Below, piece after piece: positions 51,379 to 60,077 of a stretch of DNA of 64,000 bases. Each line of letters opens with the position of its first letter. Positions within the stretch are counted from its first letter, which is position 1. The notes under the pieces were generated by a model. The model did no database searches and was not told the origin of the DNA. It saw only the letters and a list, made by a program, of their open reading frames with translations. Where the stretch lies: the NCBI RefSeq assembly GCF_003355155.1, contig NZ_CP031320.1, positions 3,587,367 through 3,651,366 of the forward strand, written 5' to 3'. Both the position numbers and the translations under genes were made by a program. This DNA is from Streptomyces armeniacus. Lineage in GTDB: Bacteria > Actinomycetota > Actinomycetes > Streptomycetales > Streptomycetaceae.

Positions 51379-52209
51379 GTGAAGTTCGCGGTGAACACGT
51401 TTGTCACGGACGAGGGAATCCGTCCGGACCGGCTGGCGGTGGCCCTGGAGGAGCGCGGATTCGACGCGCTGCTGCTCGCCGAGCACTCGCACATCCCGGT
51501 GAAACGGGAGACGCCGTGGCCGGGCGGCGGGGAGCTGCCGCGCGTCTACTACCGCACGTACGACCCGTTCGTGGCGCTGGCCGCCGCGGCCGCCGTGACG
51601 TCCACGCTGCGGCTCGGCACCGCGGTGGCGCTGCTCGCCCAGCGCGACCTGTTCCAGGTCGCGAAGGAGGTGGCGAGCGTCGACCGGCTGTCCGGCGGCC
51701 GGGTCCTGTTCGGCGTCGGCGCGGGCTGGAACCGGGAGGAGATGCGGAACCACGGCACCGACCCGCGCACCAGGGGGGCGCTGCTCGACGAGAAGCTCGC
51801 CGCGGTCAAGGAGCTCTGGACGCGGGACGAGGCGGAGTTCCACGGCAGCCACGTCGACTTCGACCCGGTCTTCTCCTGGCCGAAGCCCGTACAGCGCCCG
51901 CATCCGCCGGTGTACGTGGGCGGCGAGAGCCCGGCGGCGCTGGCGCGGCTGTTGCGGTACGGCGACGGGTGGCTGCCGCGGGCGCGTACGGACCTCGCCG
52001 AGCTCCGCCGGCTGTCGGCCTGGCTGGCGGACCAGCGCGAGGGCGGGGTGCCGGCGACCCTGTGCAGCGTGCCCATGGATGCCGGGAAGCTCGCCGAGTA
52101 CGTCGAACTGGGCGTGGAGCGGGTGTCGTTCACGCTGCCGACCGTCCCGGAGGCGGACACGCTGCGGCAGCTGGACCAACTGGCCGCGCTCGCCGACGAG
52201 TACCGCTGA
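51379..52209 (+). CDS. LLM-class, probably F420-dependent oxidoreductase
   Basis: 276 residues, one luciferase-like TIM barrel: MKFAVNTFVTDEGIRPDRLA, FDALLLAEHSHIP, LRLGTAVALLAQRDLFQVAKEVASVD, LFGVGAGWNREEMRNHG, and PVYVGGESPAALARL. This matches the actinobacterial F420-dependent subgroup rather than FMN monooxygenases. GTG 51379 follows GGAGGAGCTGAG. The cofactor is made by fbiA/fbiB 25 kb away. Substrate unknown. Confidence 0.88.
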   Translation: MKFAVNTFVTDEGIRPDRLAVALEERGFDALLLAEHSHIPVKRETPWPGGGELPRVYYRTYDPFVALAAAAAVTSTLRLGTAVALLAQRDLFQVAKEVASVDRLSGGRVLFGVGAGWNREEMRNHGTDPRTRGALLDEKLAAVKELWTRDEAEFHGSHVDFDPVFSWPKPVQRPHPPVYVGGESPAALARLLRYGDGWLPRARTDLAELRRLSAWLADQREGGVPATLCSVPMDAGKLAEYVELGVERVSFTLPTVPEADTLRQLDQLAALADEYR

Positions 52210-52261
52210 CGGCCGCGCAGGGCGCGGCCGCCCGGAGCCGCCCGGCCCCACGGCCCACCCG

Positions 52262-53545
52262 CTACGACGCCGCCGCGCCGTCCAGCTGTGCGAGCGTCGC
52301 CACCGACGGGCCGCGCCGCTCCCGCAGGCCGGCCGCGACCGACTCCGCGTCGCGCAGCGCCCGGACGGCGTTGTGCCAGGTCAGCTTGGCGAGGTCGGCC
52401 TCGGACCAGTGCCGGTCGAGGAGTTCGGCGATGAGGTTCGGGTAACCGGCGACATCGCCGAGGCCGTCCGGCGTGAACGCCGTGCCGTCGTAGTCGCCGC
52501 CGATGCCGATGTGGTCGACGCCCGCCACCTCCCGCATGTGGTCGAGGTGGTCGGCGACGGTGGCGGGGGTCGCGGCCGGGCGCGGGTGCGCGGCCTCGTA
52601 CGCCCGCTGCACCTTCATGGCCTCCTCGGTGGTGTCCAGCGGATGCAGCCCGTGCGCGCGCATGTTCTCGTCGGCGCGCTCCGTCCACGCGATGGCCTCG
52701 GGCAGCACGAACTTCGGCACGAAGGTGACCATCGCCACGCCGCCGTTCTCCCGCAGCCGCTCCAGCACGTCGTCCGGGATGTTGCGCGGGTGGTCGCAGA
52801 CGGCGCGCGCGGAGGAGTGCGAGAAGATCACCGGCGCCTCGGTCACCCGGAGCGCGTCCCGCATGGTCGACGGGGCGACGTGGGAGAGGTCGACGAGCAT
52901 GCCGGCGCGGTTCATCTCCCGTACGACCTCCTCGCCGAACCGGCTCAGGCCGTCGTGCCGGGGCTCGTCGGTGGCCGAGTCGGCCCAGTCGATGGTGTCG
53001 TTGTGGGTCAGCGTCATGTAGCGCACGCCCAGCCGGTGGAGGGCGCGCAGCGTCGCGAGCGAGTTGCCGATGGAGTGCCCGCCCTCGGCGCCCATCAGCG
53101 AGGCGATACGGCCCTGGGCGCGCACGGCCTCCAACTCGTCGGCGGTGCACGCGAGTCCGAGGTCCGCGGGGTGGCGGTCGGCCAGCTGGCGGACGATGTC
53201 GACCTGCTCCAGCGTGGCGCTCACGGCGGCGTCCCCGGCCAGCGACGACGGCACGTACACCGACCAGAACTGCGCCCCCACGCCGCCCGCGCGCAGCCGC
53301 GGGATGTCGGTGTGCAGGTGCGCGGACTGGTCGGTGGCGATGTCGCGGCGGGTGAGGTCGTACGCGACCTGCTCGCGCAGCGCCGCCGGCAGGTCGTTGT
53401 GCCCGTCGAACACGGGGTGCTCGGCGAGCAGTTCGTGCGCGCGGGGCAGCGAAGCGGAAGCCGGAGCGGAACCGTCGGAGGCGGAACCGGAAGCCGGAGC
53501 GGAACCCTCGGCGGCGGGCCCCTCGGCAGAACCGGAGGCGGTCAC
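52262..53545 (-). CDS. membrane-dipeptidase family (M19) zinc dipeptidase
   Basis: 427 residues. The zinc sites are [11 protein letters not shown] (HxD), [24 protein letters not shown] with [15 protein letters not shown], and GGDYDGT. It cleaves dipeptides, in this family including D-residue or dehydro forms. The first 30 residues are a Ser/Ala/Gly-rich repeat without a signal peptide. The GTG overlaps the purE stop (GTGA), so it is coupled as the third gene of purK-purE-dipeptidase. Confidence 0.92.
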   Translation of the reverse strand: MTASGSAEGPAAEGSAPASGSASDGSAPASASLPRAHELLAEHPVFDGHNDLPAALREQVAYDLTRRDIATDQSAHLHTDIPRLRAGGVGAQFWSVYVPSSLAGDAAVSATLEQVDIVRQLADRHPADLGLACTADELEAVRAQGRIASLMGAEGGHSIGNSLATLRALHRLGVRYMTLTHNDTIDWADSATDEPRHDGLSRFGEEVVREMNRAGMLVDLSHVAPSTMRDALRVTEAPVIFSHSSARAVCDHPRNIPDDVLERLRENGGVAMVTFVPKFVLPEAIAWTERADENMRAHGLHPLDTTEEAMKVQRAYEAAHPRPAATPATVADHLDHMREVAGVDHIGIGGDYDGTAFTPDGLGDVAGYPNLIAELLDRHWSEADLAKLTWHNAVRALRDAESVAAGLRERRGPSVATLAQLDGAAAS

Positions 53546-54144
53546 TTCGCACCCCCGAAGCCGAAACCCGCGTCGGCGGCCGCGGCCTTGGCCCGTACGC
53601 GGCGCCCCTTCTCGGCGGCCTCCTCGTTCAGCTCGGCCTGGAACTGCCGCATCCGCTCCCGCAGTCCGGCGTCGTGCGCGGCGAGGACGCGGACGGCCAG
53701 CAGCCCGGCGTTCCGCGCGCCGCCGACCGACACGGTGGCGACCGGCACGCCCGCGGGCATCTGCACGATGGACAGCAGCGAGTCCATGCCGTCGAGGTGC
53801 TTCAGCGGTACCGGCACCCCGATGACGGGCAGCGGCGTGACCGCGGCGAGCATCCCGGGCAGATGGGCGGCGCCGCCCGCGCCCGCGATGAGGACCTGGA
53901 GGCCGCGGTCCGCCGCCTCGGTGCCGTAGCGGAGCATCTCGTGCGGCATGCGGTGCGCGGAGACGACGTCCGCCTCGTACGCCACCTCGAACTCGTCCAG
54001 CGCCTTCCCGGCGGCCTCCATCACGGGCCAGTCCGAGTCGGAGCCCATGACGATGCCGACGGCGGGCCCGGGGGAGGCAGCAGGACCGGGAGAGGCAGCA
54101 GGACCGGGGCCGGGAGAGGCAGCGGGACCAGAAGGTGCGGTCAC
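53542..54144 (-). CDS. purE: N5-carboxyaminoimidazole ribonucleotide mutase
   Basis: 200 residues. It moves the carboxyl group from N5-CAIR to CAIR in purine synthesis. The signature [13 protein letters not shown] binds phosphate, and [12 protein letters not shown] and [15 protein letters not shown] contain the catalytic His. The first ~28 residues are a Pro/Gly/Ala run encoded by an imperfect tandem repeat, absent from most PurE proteins, and the C-terminus has a Lys/Arg-rich extension. GTG 54144 overlaps the purK stop. Confidence 0.95.
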   Translation of the reverse strand: MTAPSGPAASPGPGPAASPGPAASPGPAVGIVMGSDSDWPVMEAAGKALDEFEVAYEADVVSAHRMPHEMLRYGTEAADRGLQVLIAGAGGAAHLPGMLAAVTPLPVIGVPVPLKHLDGMDSLLSIVQMPAGVPVATVSVGGARNAGLLAVRVLAAHDAGLRERMRQFQAELNEEAAEKGRRVRAKAAAADAGFGFGGAK

Positions 54145-55307
54145 TCTTGGATCGTCCCTCGCAGATAGCCGGCGGCATGGGCCGCGCGCTCGCGCACGTC
54201 GGCCAGGTCGTCGCCGTAGGTGTTGACGTGGCCGACCTTGCGGCCGGGCTTCACGTCCTTGCCGTACATGTGGATCTTGAGCTGCGGGTCGCGGGCCATG
54301 CAGTGCAGATAGGCGGTGTACATGTCGGGATAGTCGCCACCGAGCACGTTCGCCATCACCGTCCAGCGGGCGCGCGGGCGCGGGTCGCCGAGCGGGAGGT
54401 CGAGCACGGCGCGCACGTGGTTGGCGAACTGCGAGGTGACCGCGCCGTCCTGGGTCCAGTGCCCGGAGTTGTGCGGACGCATCGCCAGCTCGTTGACCAG
54501 GACACGGCCGTCGCCCGTCTCGAACAGCTCGACTGCGAGGTGGCCGACGACATCCAGCTCCTCGGCGATCCTCAGTGCCAGCTCCTGCGCCCGCACGGCC
54601 CGTTCGGCGGGGAGGCCAGGAGCGGGCGCGATGACGGTGTCGCAGACCCCGTCCACCTGGATCGACTCCACCACGGGATAGGCGACGGCCTGCCCGTGAG
54701 GTGAACGGACGACATTCGCGGCCAGTTCCCGTACGAACTCCACCTTCTCCTCGGCGAGTACGGGCACTCCGGCGCGGAACGGAACCGCCGCCTCCGCCTC
54801 GTCCCGTACGAGCCACACGCCCTTGCCGTCGTACCCGCCGCGCACCGTCTTGAGCACGACGGGGAACCCGGCGGACCCGGCGGACCCGCCGCCAACGGCG
54901 CCCTCGGCCGCGAACGCCGCCACGTCGGCCGGATCCCGCACGATCCGGTGCCGCGGGCACGGCACCCCGAGCGCGTCCAGCCGCTCCCTCATCACGCCCT
55001 TGTCCTGCGCGTGCACGAGCGCGTCCGGGCCCGGCCGTACGGGCACACCGTCCGCTTCGAGCGCGCGCAGATGACCGGTCGGGACGTGCTCGTGATCGAA
55101 CGTGATCACGTCGCAACCGCGCGCGAAGCTACGCAGCGTTTCCAGATCGCGGTGATCACCGACCACGACATCGCCGACGACCTGCGCCGCCGAGTCCTGT
55201 GCGGTGTCCGAGAGAAGCTTGAAACGGACGCCGAGGGGGATGCCCGCCTCGTGCGTCATACGGGCGAGCTGGCCTCCGCCGACCATGCCGACTACCGGGA
55301 ATGTCAC
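54141..55307 (-). CDS. purK: N5-carboxyaminoimidazole ribonucleotide synthase
   Basis: 388 residues, ATP-grasp enzyme that carboxylates AIR with bicarbonate. [17 protein letters not shown] opens the domain; [17 protein letters not shown] is the ATP lid, and [24 protein letters not shown] holds the metal ligands. GTG 55307 gives the conserved start VTFPVVG; it has TACCCT six bases upstream and no ribosome site, suggesting a leaderless message. First gene of the purK-purE-dipeptidase unit. Confidence 0.95.
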   Translation of the reverse strand: MTFPVVGMVGGGQLARMTHEAGIPLGVRFKLLSDTAQDSAAQVVGDVVVGDHRDLETLRSFARGCDVITFDHEHVPTGHLRALEADGVPVRPGPDALVHAQDKGVMRERLDALGVPCPRHRIVRDPADVAAFAAEGAVGGGSAGSAGFPVVLKTVRGGYDGKGVWLVRDEAEAAVPFRAGVPVLAEEKVEFVRELAANVVRSPHGQAVAYPVVESIQVDGVCDTVIAPAPGLPAERAVRAQELALRIAEELDVVGHLAVELFETGDGRVLVNELAMRPHNSGHWTQDGAVTSQFANHVRAVLDLPLGDPRPRARWTVMANVLGGDYPDMYTAYLHCMARDPQLKIHMYGKDVKPGRKVGHVNTYGDDLADVRERAAHAAGYLRGTIQE

Positions 55308-55449
55308 GGTCCCAGGGTACGGGCCCGCGGGTACGGGCCGCACACTGCCGCTGCGGCGACGGTCCCCGGCTGGTTAGCATGTGCGGAGGGGACGACTGCA
55401 CACGCGGAGCGTACGACGACGCCGAGGGAACGGGGACCAAGCGATCACT

Positions 55450-56031
55450 ATGAGTGAATGGCGCGGCGTACGCTCACGCCTTGAACGACTCGTCCGCGAG
55501 CTCGCCAAGTTCGGCACCGTGGGGGCCTTCGGCTTCCTGGTCAACGTGGCGGTCTTCAACCTGTGCATCCACACCCTCGGGCTCGCCACCGTACGCTCCG
55601 GCGTGATCGCCACGGCGGTCGCGATCGGCACCAACTACGTGGGAAACCGCTACTGGACGTACCGGCACAGTGACAAGAGCCGCGTCCACCGCGAGGTTTC
55701 GCTCTTCCTCCTCTTCAGCGGCATAGGCATGGTCATCGAGAACGGCGTGCTCGCCCTCTCGCACTACGGCCTCGACTACACCTCGCCGCTCGCCGACAAC
55801 ATCGCCAAGAACGTCATCGGGCTCGGCATCGGCACCGTCTTCCGCTTCTGGTCGTACCGCACCTGGGTGTTCCGGGACAGCGACGCGGCACGCGAGCGCG
55901 AGGAGGCGGCGCTGGCCGAGGCTCGCGAACGGCGTGCGGCGGGCGCCGGTTCACGCTCCGGCGGCCGTGCCGGGGTCGCCGGCCTCCCGGCTCAGGAAGA
56001 GCGCGAAGACCGGCGGGTACTGCTGAAGTAG
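55450..56031 (+). CDS. GtrA-family membrane protein
   Basis: 193 residues with four membrane helices (about 18-40, 47-70, 84-106 and 118-140), matching GtrA: KFGTVGAFGFLVNVAVFNL, AVAIGTNYVGNRYWTYRH, VFRFWSYRTWVF. GtrA proteins help flip undecaprenyl-linked sugars. The C-terminal 45 residues are charged and overlap, antiparallel, the last 81 bases of the histidine kinase gene. ATG 55450 (MSEWRGVRSRLERL) is preferred over a longer basic extension; the ribosome site is weak. Confidence 0.9.
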   Translation: MSEWRGVRSRLERLVRELAKFGTVGAFGFLVNVAVFNLCIHTLGLATVRSGVIATAVAIGTNYVGNRYWTYRHSDKSRVHREVSLFLLFSGIGMVIENGVLALSHYGLDYTSPLADNIAKNVIGLGIGTVFRFWSYRTWVFRDSDAAREREEAALAEARERRAAGAGSRSGGRAGVAGLPAQEEREDRRVLLK

Positions 56032-57228
56032 CTCCAGGCGGCCGCCGTCCGCCTCCGCGAGGTCGCGGGCGACGGCCAGGCCCAGGCCGGTGGAGTTGCG
56101 TCCGCTGACCGTCCGTTCGAAGACCCGCGAGCCCAGCTGGGGATCGACGCCGGGCCCCTCGTCGGTCACCTCGACGACCGCCTGGTTGCCGGTGACGCGG
56201 GTGCGGATGGCGACGGTGCCGCCGCCGTGCATCAGGGAGTTCTCGATCAGCGTCGCCAGCACCTGGGCGACCGCCCCCGGCGTGCCGACGGCGCGCAGCC
56301 CGGTCTTGCCGGACCGTACGATGGCCCGCCCCTCGCCGCGGTACGCGGGCTTCCACTCCTCCGTCTGCTGCTTCACGACGTCGTCCAGGTCGAAGGCGAC
56401 GGCCGATCCGGAGCGCGGGTCACGCGAGTTGGTCAGCAGCCGCTGCACCACGTCCGTCAGCCGCTCGACCTGCGCCAGCGCGATCGTGGCCTCCTCCTTG
56501 ACGGTGGCCTGCTCCTCCGGGTCCTGGGTGTCGGCGGTGGCGATGATCTCCTCGAGCCGCATCGACAGCGCGGTGAGCGGCGTACGCAGCTGGTGCGAGG
56601 CGTCCGCGGCCAGCCGCCGCTCGGCGGTGAGGATGCGGGCGATCCGCTCGGCGCTGGCGTCGAGCACGTCGGCGACGCGGTCGAGTTCGGGGACGCCGTA
56701 GCGCCGGTGCCGGGGGCGCGGGTCGCCGGAGCCGAGCCGTTCGGCGGTCTCGGCGAGGTCGGTGAGCGGCGCGGCGACGCGGTGCGCCTGCCGTACGGCG
56801 AGGATGGCGGCGGCGACGATCGCGAGCAGCGCCACCGCGAGGATGATCAGCAGCGTGCGCCCGACCTCGTCGCGTACGGCGGTCTCGGACTGCCGCACGG
56901 TGACGGTCTCGCCGTGCCCGCCGGTCTGCCGCACCTCGATCGCGCCGTCGCCGGGGCGCTTGCCGAAGGTGATGGCGGGCCGCCCGGGGACCTCGATGCG
57001 GACGTACCGGTCGTCGTCCACGGTGGTGCGCAGGCTCTCCTCGGTGACCCGCTCCCCCGCGACCAGGCGGCTCTCCACCACGGAGACGAGCCGTACGGCC
57101 TCGGACCGCACGCTCTCGCGCGCGCTGTCCTCGATCGTGCGGGACTCGACGAGCACCAGCGAGACGCCGAACACGGCGATCACCACGAGGACCACGGCGA
57201 GCGTGGACTGGATCAGTCGGCGGCGCAT
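55951..57228 (-). CDS. sensor histidine kinase, HAMP-containing
   Basis: 425 residues. Helices at about 6-26 and 124-146 flank an extracellular sensor of ~95 residues; HAMP follows at 147-200, the H-box DASHQLRTPL (phosphorylated His212), then ATPase motifs LIENSLMHGG, VTDEGPGVD and STGLGLAVAR. It phosphorylates the response regulator encoded 12 bases upstream. The signal is unknown. The 3' end overlaps the convergent gtrA gene by 81 bases. Confidence 0.93.
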   Translation of the reverse strand: MRRRLIQSTLAVVLVVIAVFGVSLVLVESRTIEDSARESVRSEAVRLVSVVESRLVAGERVTEESLRTTVDDDRYVRIEVPGRPAITFGKRPGDGAIEVRQTGGHGETVTVRQSETAVRDEVGRTLLIILAVALLAIVAAAILAVRQAHRVAAPLTDLAETAERLGSGDPRPRHRRYGVPELDRVADVLDASAERIARILTAERRLAADASHQLRTPLTALSMRLEEIIATADTQDPEEQATVKEEATIALAQVERLTDVVQRLLTNSRDPRSGSAVAFDLDDVVKQQTEEWKPAYRGEGRAIVRSGKTGLRAVGTPGAVAQVLATLIENSLMHGGGTVAIRTRVTGNQAVVEVTDEGPGVDPQLGSRVFERTVSGRNSTGLGLAVARDLAEADGGRLELLQQYPPVFALFLSREAGDPGTAAGA

Positions 57229-57240
57229 ACGGGGCTGGAC

Positions 57241-57921
57241 TCAGCTCTTTTCGAAGCGGAACCCGACACCGCGGACGGTGGCGATGTAGCGCGGGTTGGC
57301 GGCGTCGTCCCCGAGCTTCTTGCGCAGCCAGGAGATGTGCATGTCCAGGGTCTTGGTGGAGGACCACCAGGTGGTGTCCCAGACCTCGCGCATCAGCTGG
57401 TCGCGGGTGACGACGCGGCCCGCGTCGCGGACGAGCACCCGCAGCAGGTCGAACTCCTTGGCCGTCAGGTGCAGCTCCTCGTCGCCCATCCACGCGCGGT
57501 GCGACTCGGCGTCGATCCGTACGCCGTGGGTGGCGGGCGGCGGGACGTGCTCGGCGGTGGCGCCGCGGCGCAGCAGGGCGCGTACGCGCGCGAGGAGTTC
57601 GGCGAGCCGGAACGGCTTCGTGACGTAGTCGTCGGCGCCGGCGTCCAGGCCGACGACCGTGTCGACCTCGTCGGCGCGGGCGGTGAGCACCAGTACGGGG
57701 AAGGAGTGCCCGTCGTTGCGGAGCCTGCGGCAGACCTCCAGCCCGTCCATCCCGGGCAGGCCGAGGTCCAGCACGACCAGGTCGACGCCCTCGCGCAGCC
57801 CGGCGTCGAGCGCGGTGGGACCGTCCTCGCGGACCTCGACCTCGTATCCCTCGCGCCGCAGCGCGCGGGCCAGCGGCTCCGAGATCGACGCGTCATCCTC
57901 GGCGAGCAGTACACGGGTCAT
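57241..57921 (-). CDS. OmpR/PhoB-family response regulator
   Basis: 226 residues. The receiver domain (1-115) has the acidic pair EDD near 8-10, phospho-acceptor Asp52 (LDLGLPGMDG) and the conserved Lys in VTKPFR; the winged-helix effector spans about 130-225 with KEFDLLRVLVRDAGRVV and MHISWLRKKLG. It pairs with the downstream kinase in an operon (12-base gap). ATG 57921 opens MTRVLLAEDDASI. Confidence 0.94.
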   Translation of the reverse strand: MTRVLLAEDDASISEPLARALRREGYEVEVREDGPTALDAGLREGVDLVVLDLGLPGMDGLEVCRRLRNDGHSFPVLVLTARADEVDTVVGLDAGADDYVTKPFRLAELLARVRALLRRGATAEHVPPPATHGVRIDAESHRAWMGDEELHLTAKEFDLLRVLVRDAGRVVTRDQLMREVWDTTWWSSTKTLDMHISWLRKKLGDDAANPRYIATVRGVGFRFEKS

Positions 57922-58389
57922 GGCCCGATGGTAGTCCTCGCAGCACAGCGCGTGGATCGTCCCCGGCCAGTGCGGGGAGCCCGCCGCCGCATCACCGTGG
58001 GTGTCCTTGGAATCACAGTGGAATGGACACGTCACCTTTGGATGCGCAGGAAGATACCCCGTTTCACCTGTGATCTCCCTCGCATTCGCTTCCGATTCCC
58101 CTGTGTTCCCCCGTACCCCTGACGTAAGGTGAACGGCGCCCGAAGCGGACGGACGACCGTCAAGGCCCTCCAGAGGCCGTCGCCGAAACATCGCCGCAGC
58201 CGCCGAGGGTCCCTTTCCGTGCGCGGACTCCCGTACGCAGCCGATGGCGCGTACGCGGTCGCCCGTGCGCGGATTCGCGTGCGCGGACTCTCCCCCAGAC
58301 CGGCCTCGCACCACCGCACGAACCCCCCACCGGGCGCGCCCCGCCGCTTTCGTCCTGCGCGCGTCCCGAGCGAACGAGGAGCCACCACC
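57922..58389. other. divergent intergenic region, no gene seen
   Basis: Separates the response-regulator and peptide-transporter genes. The stretch 57990-58110 is richer in A and T and presumably contains both promoters; I see only weak hexamers (for example TAAGGT at 58125). A strong GAGGAG ribosome site ends the region before the transporter. Confidence 0.4.
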
Positions 58390-59886
58390 ATGGCGTCCAG
58401 TCTGGCGAAGGCAGCCGTCGGAGACCCCGCCGGCCGTACCTTCTTCGGCCACCCCCGCGGCCTCGCCACTCTCTTCATGACGGAGATGTGGGAACGCTTC
58501 AGCTTCTACGGCATGCGCGCGCTGCTCGTGCTCTATCTGACGGCCCAGGTCGCCGACGGCGGGATGGCGATGAAGGCCGCCACCGCCACCGCGCTGTACT
58601 CCGTCTACAACGCCACCGTCTATCTGCTGGCGCTGCCCGGCGGCTGGTTCGGCGACCGCGTGTGGGGCCACCGCAAGACGGTCGCCATCGGCGGCGCGGT
58701 GATCATGTGCGGGCACTTCCTGCTGGCCGTGCCGTTCGACGCGGCGTTCTTCGCCGGGCTGGTGCTCATCGCGGCGGGCTCTGGCCTGCTGAAGGCCAAC
58801 ATCTCCACGATGGTCGGCCAGCTCTACGACGGGCCGCAGGACGCACGCCGGGACGGCGGCTTCACGATCTTCTACATGGGCATCAACATCGGTGCCTTCC
58901 TCGCTCCGCTCACCATCGGCACCGTCGGCCAGCAGGTCGACTGGCACCTCGGCTTCGCCATGGCCGGCGCCGGCATGGGGCTGGGCCTGCTGCAGTTCCT
59001 GATGGGCACGAAGCACCTCAGCGCCGAGAGCGACCGCGTCCCCGCGCCGCTGTCCGCCGCCGAACGCTCCACCGCCGTCCGCAGGATCGCCGCCGGCGCG
59101 GCGGGCGCCGCCGTGTTCTACGCCGCGCTGGCCCTCGCCGGCACCTTCACGATCGACTGGGTGCTGTGGCCGCTGTCCATCGCGGGCATCGTGCTGCCGG
59201 GCCTCTACTTCGCGCGCATCCGCCGCGACAAGGACGTCACCCCGGACGAGCACAAGAAGATGCGCGGGTACGTGTGGTTCTTCATCGCCGCCGCCATCTT
59301 CTGGATGATCTTCGACCAGTCGGGTTCGACGATGACCGTCTTCGCCGCCGACAGCACCTCGTCGGAGCTGTTCGGCATGGAGTTCCCGGAGAGCTGGTTC
59401 CAGTCGCTGAACCCGCTGTACGTGATGGCCTTCGCGCCGGTGATCGCCGCGATCTGGGTGAAGCTGGCCAGCCGCAACCCGTCCACCACCGTCAAGTTCG
59501 CGATGGGCCTGATCGGCGTCGGCGTCTCGTTCGGCGTGATGATGCTCGCGATGGCCGCCGCCTCGGGCGGTGAGCGGGTCACGCCGCTCTGGCTGGCCTC
59601 GGTCTATCTGATCCAGACCCTCGCCGAGCTGTGCCTGTCCCCGGTCGGCCTGTCCGTCTCCACCAAGCTGGCGCCCACGAAGTACGCGGGCCAGGTCATG
59701 GGCCTGTGGTACCTCGCGGTCACGGCGGGCGACTGCGTGGCCGCCCTGACCCAGCTGGTGGTCGGCGACGAGGCCGTCGGCTCCACGACGTACTTCGGCA
59801 GCCAGGGCGCGCTGGCCCTGCTCGCGGGCCTGGCGTTCCTCGTCTACCGGCGGAAGGTCATCCGGCTCATGGGCGACGTGCACTGA
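58390..59886 (+). CDS. proton-dependent oligopeptide (POT/PTR) family transporter
   Basis: 498 residues with about 14 membrane helices. The POT motif ExxERFxYYG appears as EMWERFSFYG near 25; LLALPGGWFGDRVWGHRKT and FTIFYMGINIGAFLAPL are the other family signatures, and WMIFDQSGS matches the substrate-pocket helix. It imports di- and tripeptides with protons. ATG 58390 has GAGGAG eight bases upstream. Confidence 0.95.
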   Translation: MASSLAKAAVGDPAGRTFFGHPRGLATLFMTEMWERFSFYGMRALLVLYLTAQVADGGMAMKAATATALYSVYNATVYLLALPGGWFGDRVWGHRKTVAIGGAVIMCGHFLLAVPFDAAFFAGLVLIAAGSGLLKANISTMVGQLYDGPQDARRDGGFTIFYMGINIGAFLAPLTIGTVGQQVDWHLGFAMAGAGMGLGLLQFLMGTKHLSAESDRVPAPLSAAERSTAVRRIAAGAAGAAVFYAALALAGTFTIDWVLWPLSIAGIVLPGLYFARIRRDKDVTPDEHKKMRGYVWFFIAAAIFWMIFDQSGSTMTVFAADSTSSELFGMEFPESWFQSLNPLYVMAFAPVIAAIWVKLASRNPSTTVKFAMGLIGVGVSFGVMMLAMAAASGGERVTPLWLASVYLIQTLAELCLSPVGLSVSTKLAPTKYAGQVMGLWYLAVTAGDCVAALTQLVVGDEAVGSTTYFGSQGALALLAGLAFLVYRRKVIRLMGDVH

Positions 59887-59894
59887 ACGCGGCC

Positions 59895-60060
59895 GCGCAC
59901 CGTACGGGCGGGCTCCGTACGGTGCGCCACCGCACGGGGCGGGCACTGTACGGGCCGCCTCCGTACGGAGCCGCGCGGGGCAGCCGTACGGAGGCGCGCG
60001 CGTAGCCCGTACGGTGGCCGGCCGGGCGCTCGTACGGGAGCGCTCCGGATGCGCCGTACC
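59895..60060. repeat. GTAC-rich imperfect short repeats
   Basis: Repeated CCGTACGG- and CGTACGGG-centred units spaced about 20-25 bases fill the gap between the transporter and esterase genes. Same word family as at 7.3, 18.3, 33.2 and 44.5 kb. No promoter element is clear within it. Confidence 0.5.
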
Positions 60061-60077
60061 CCCGGAGAGGTGACGAT

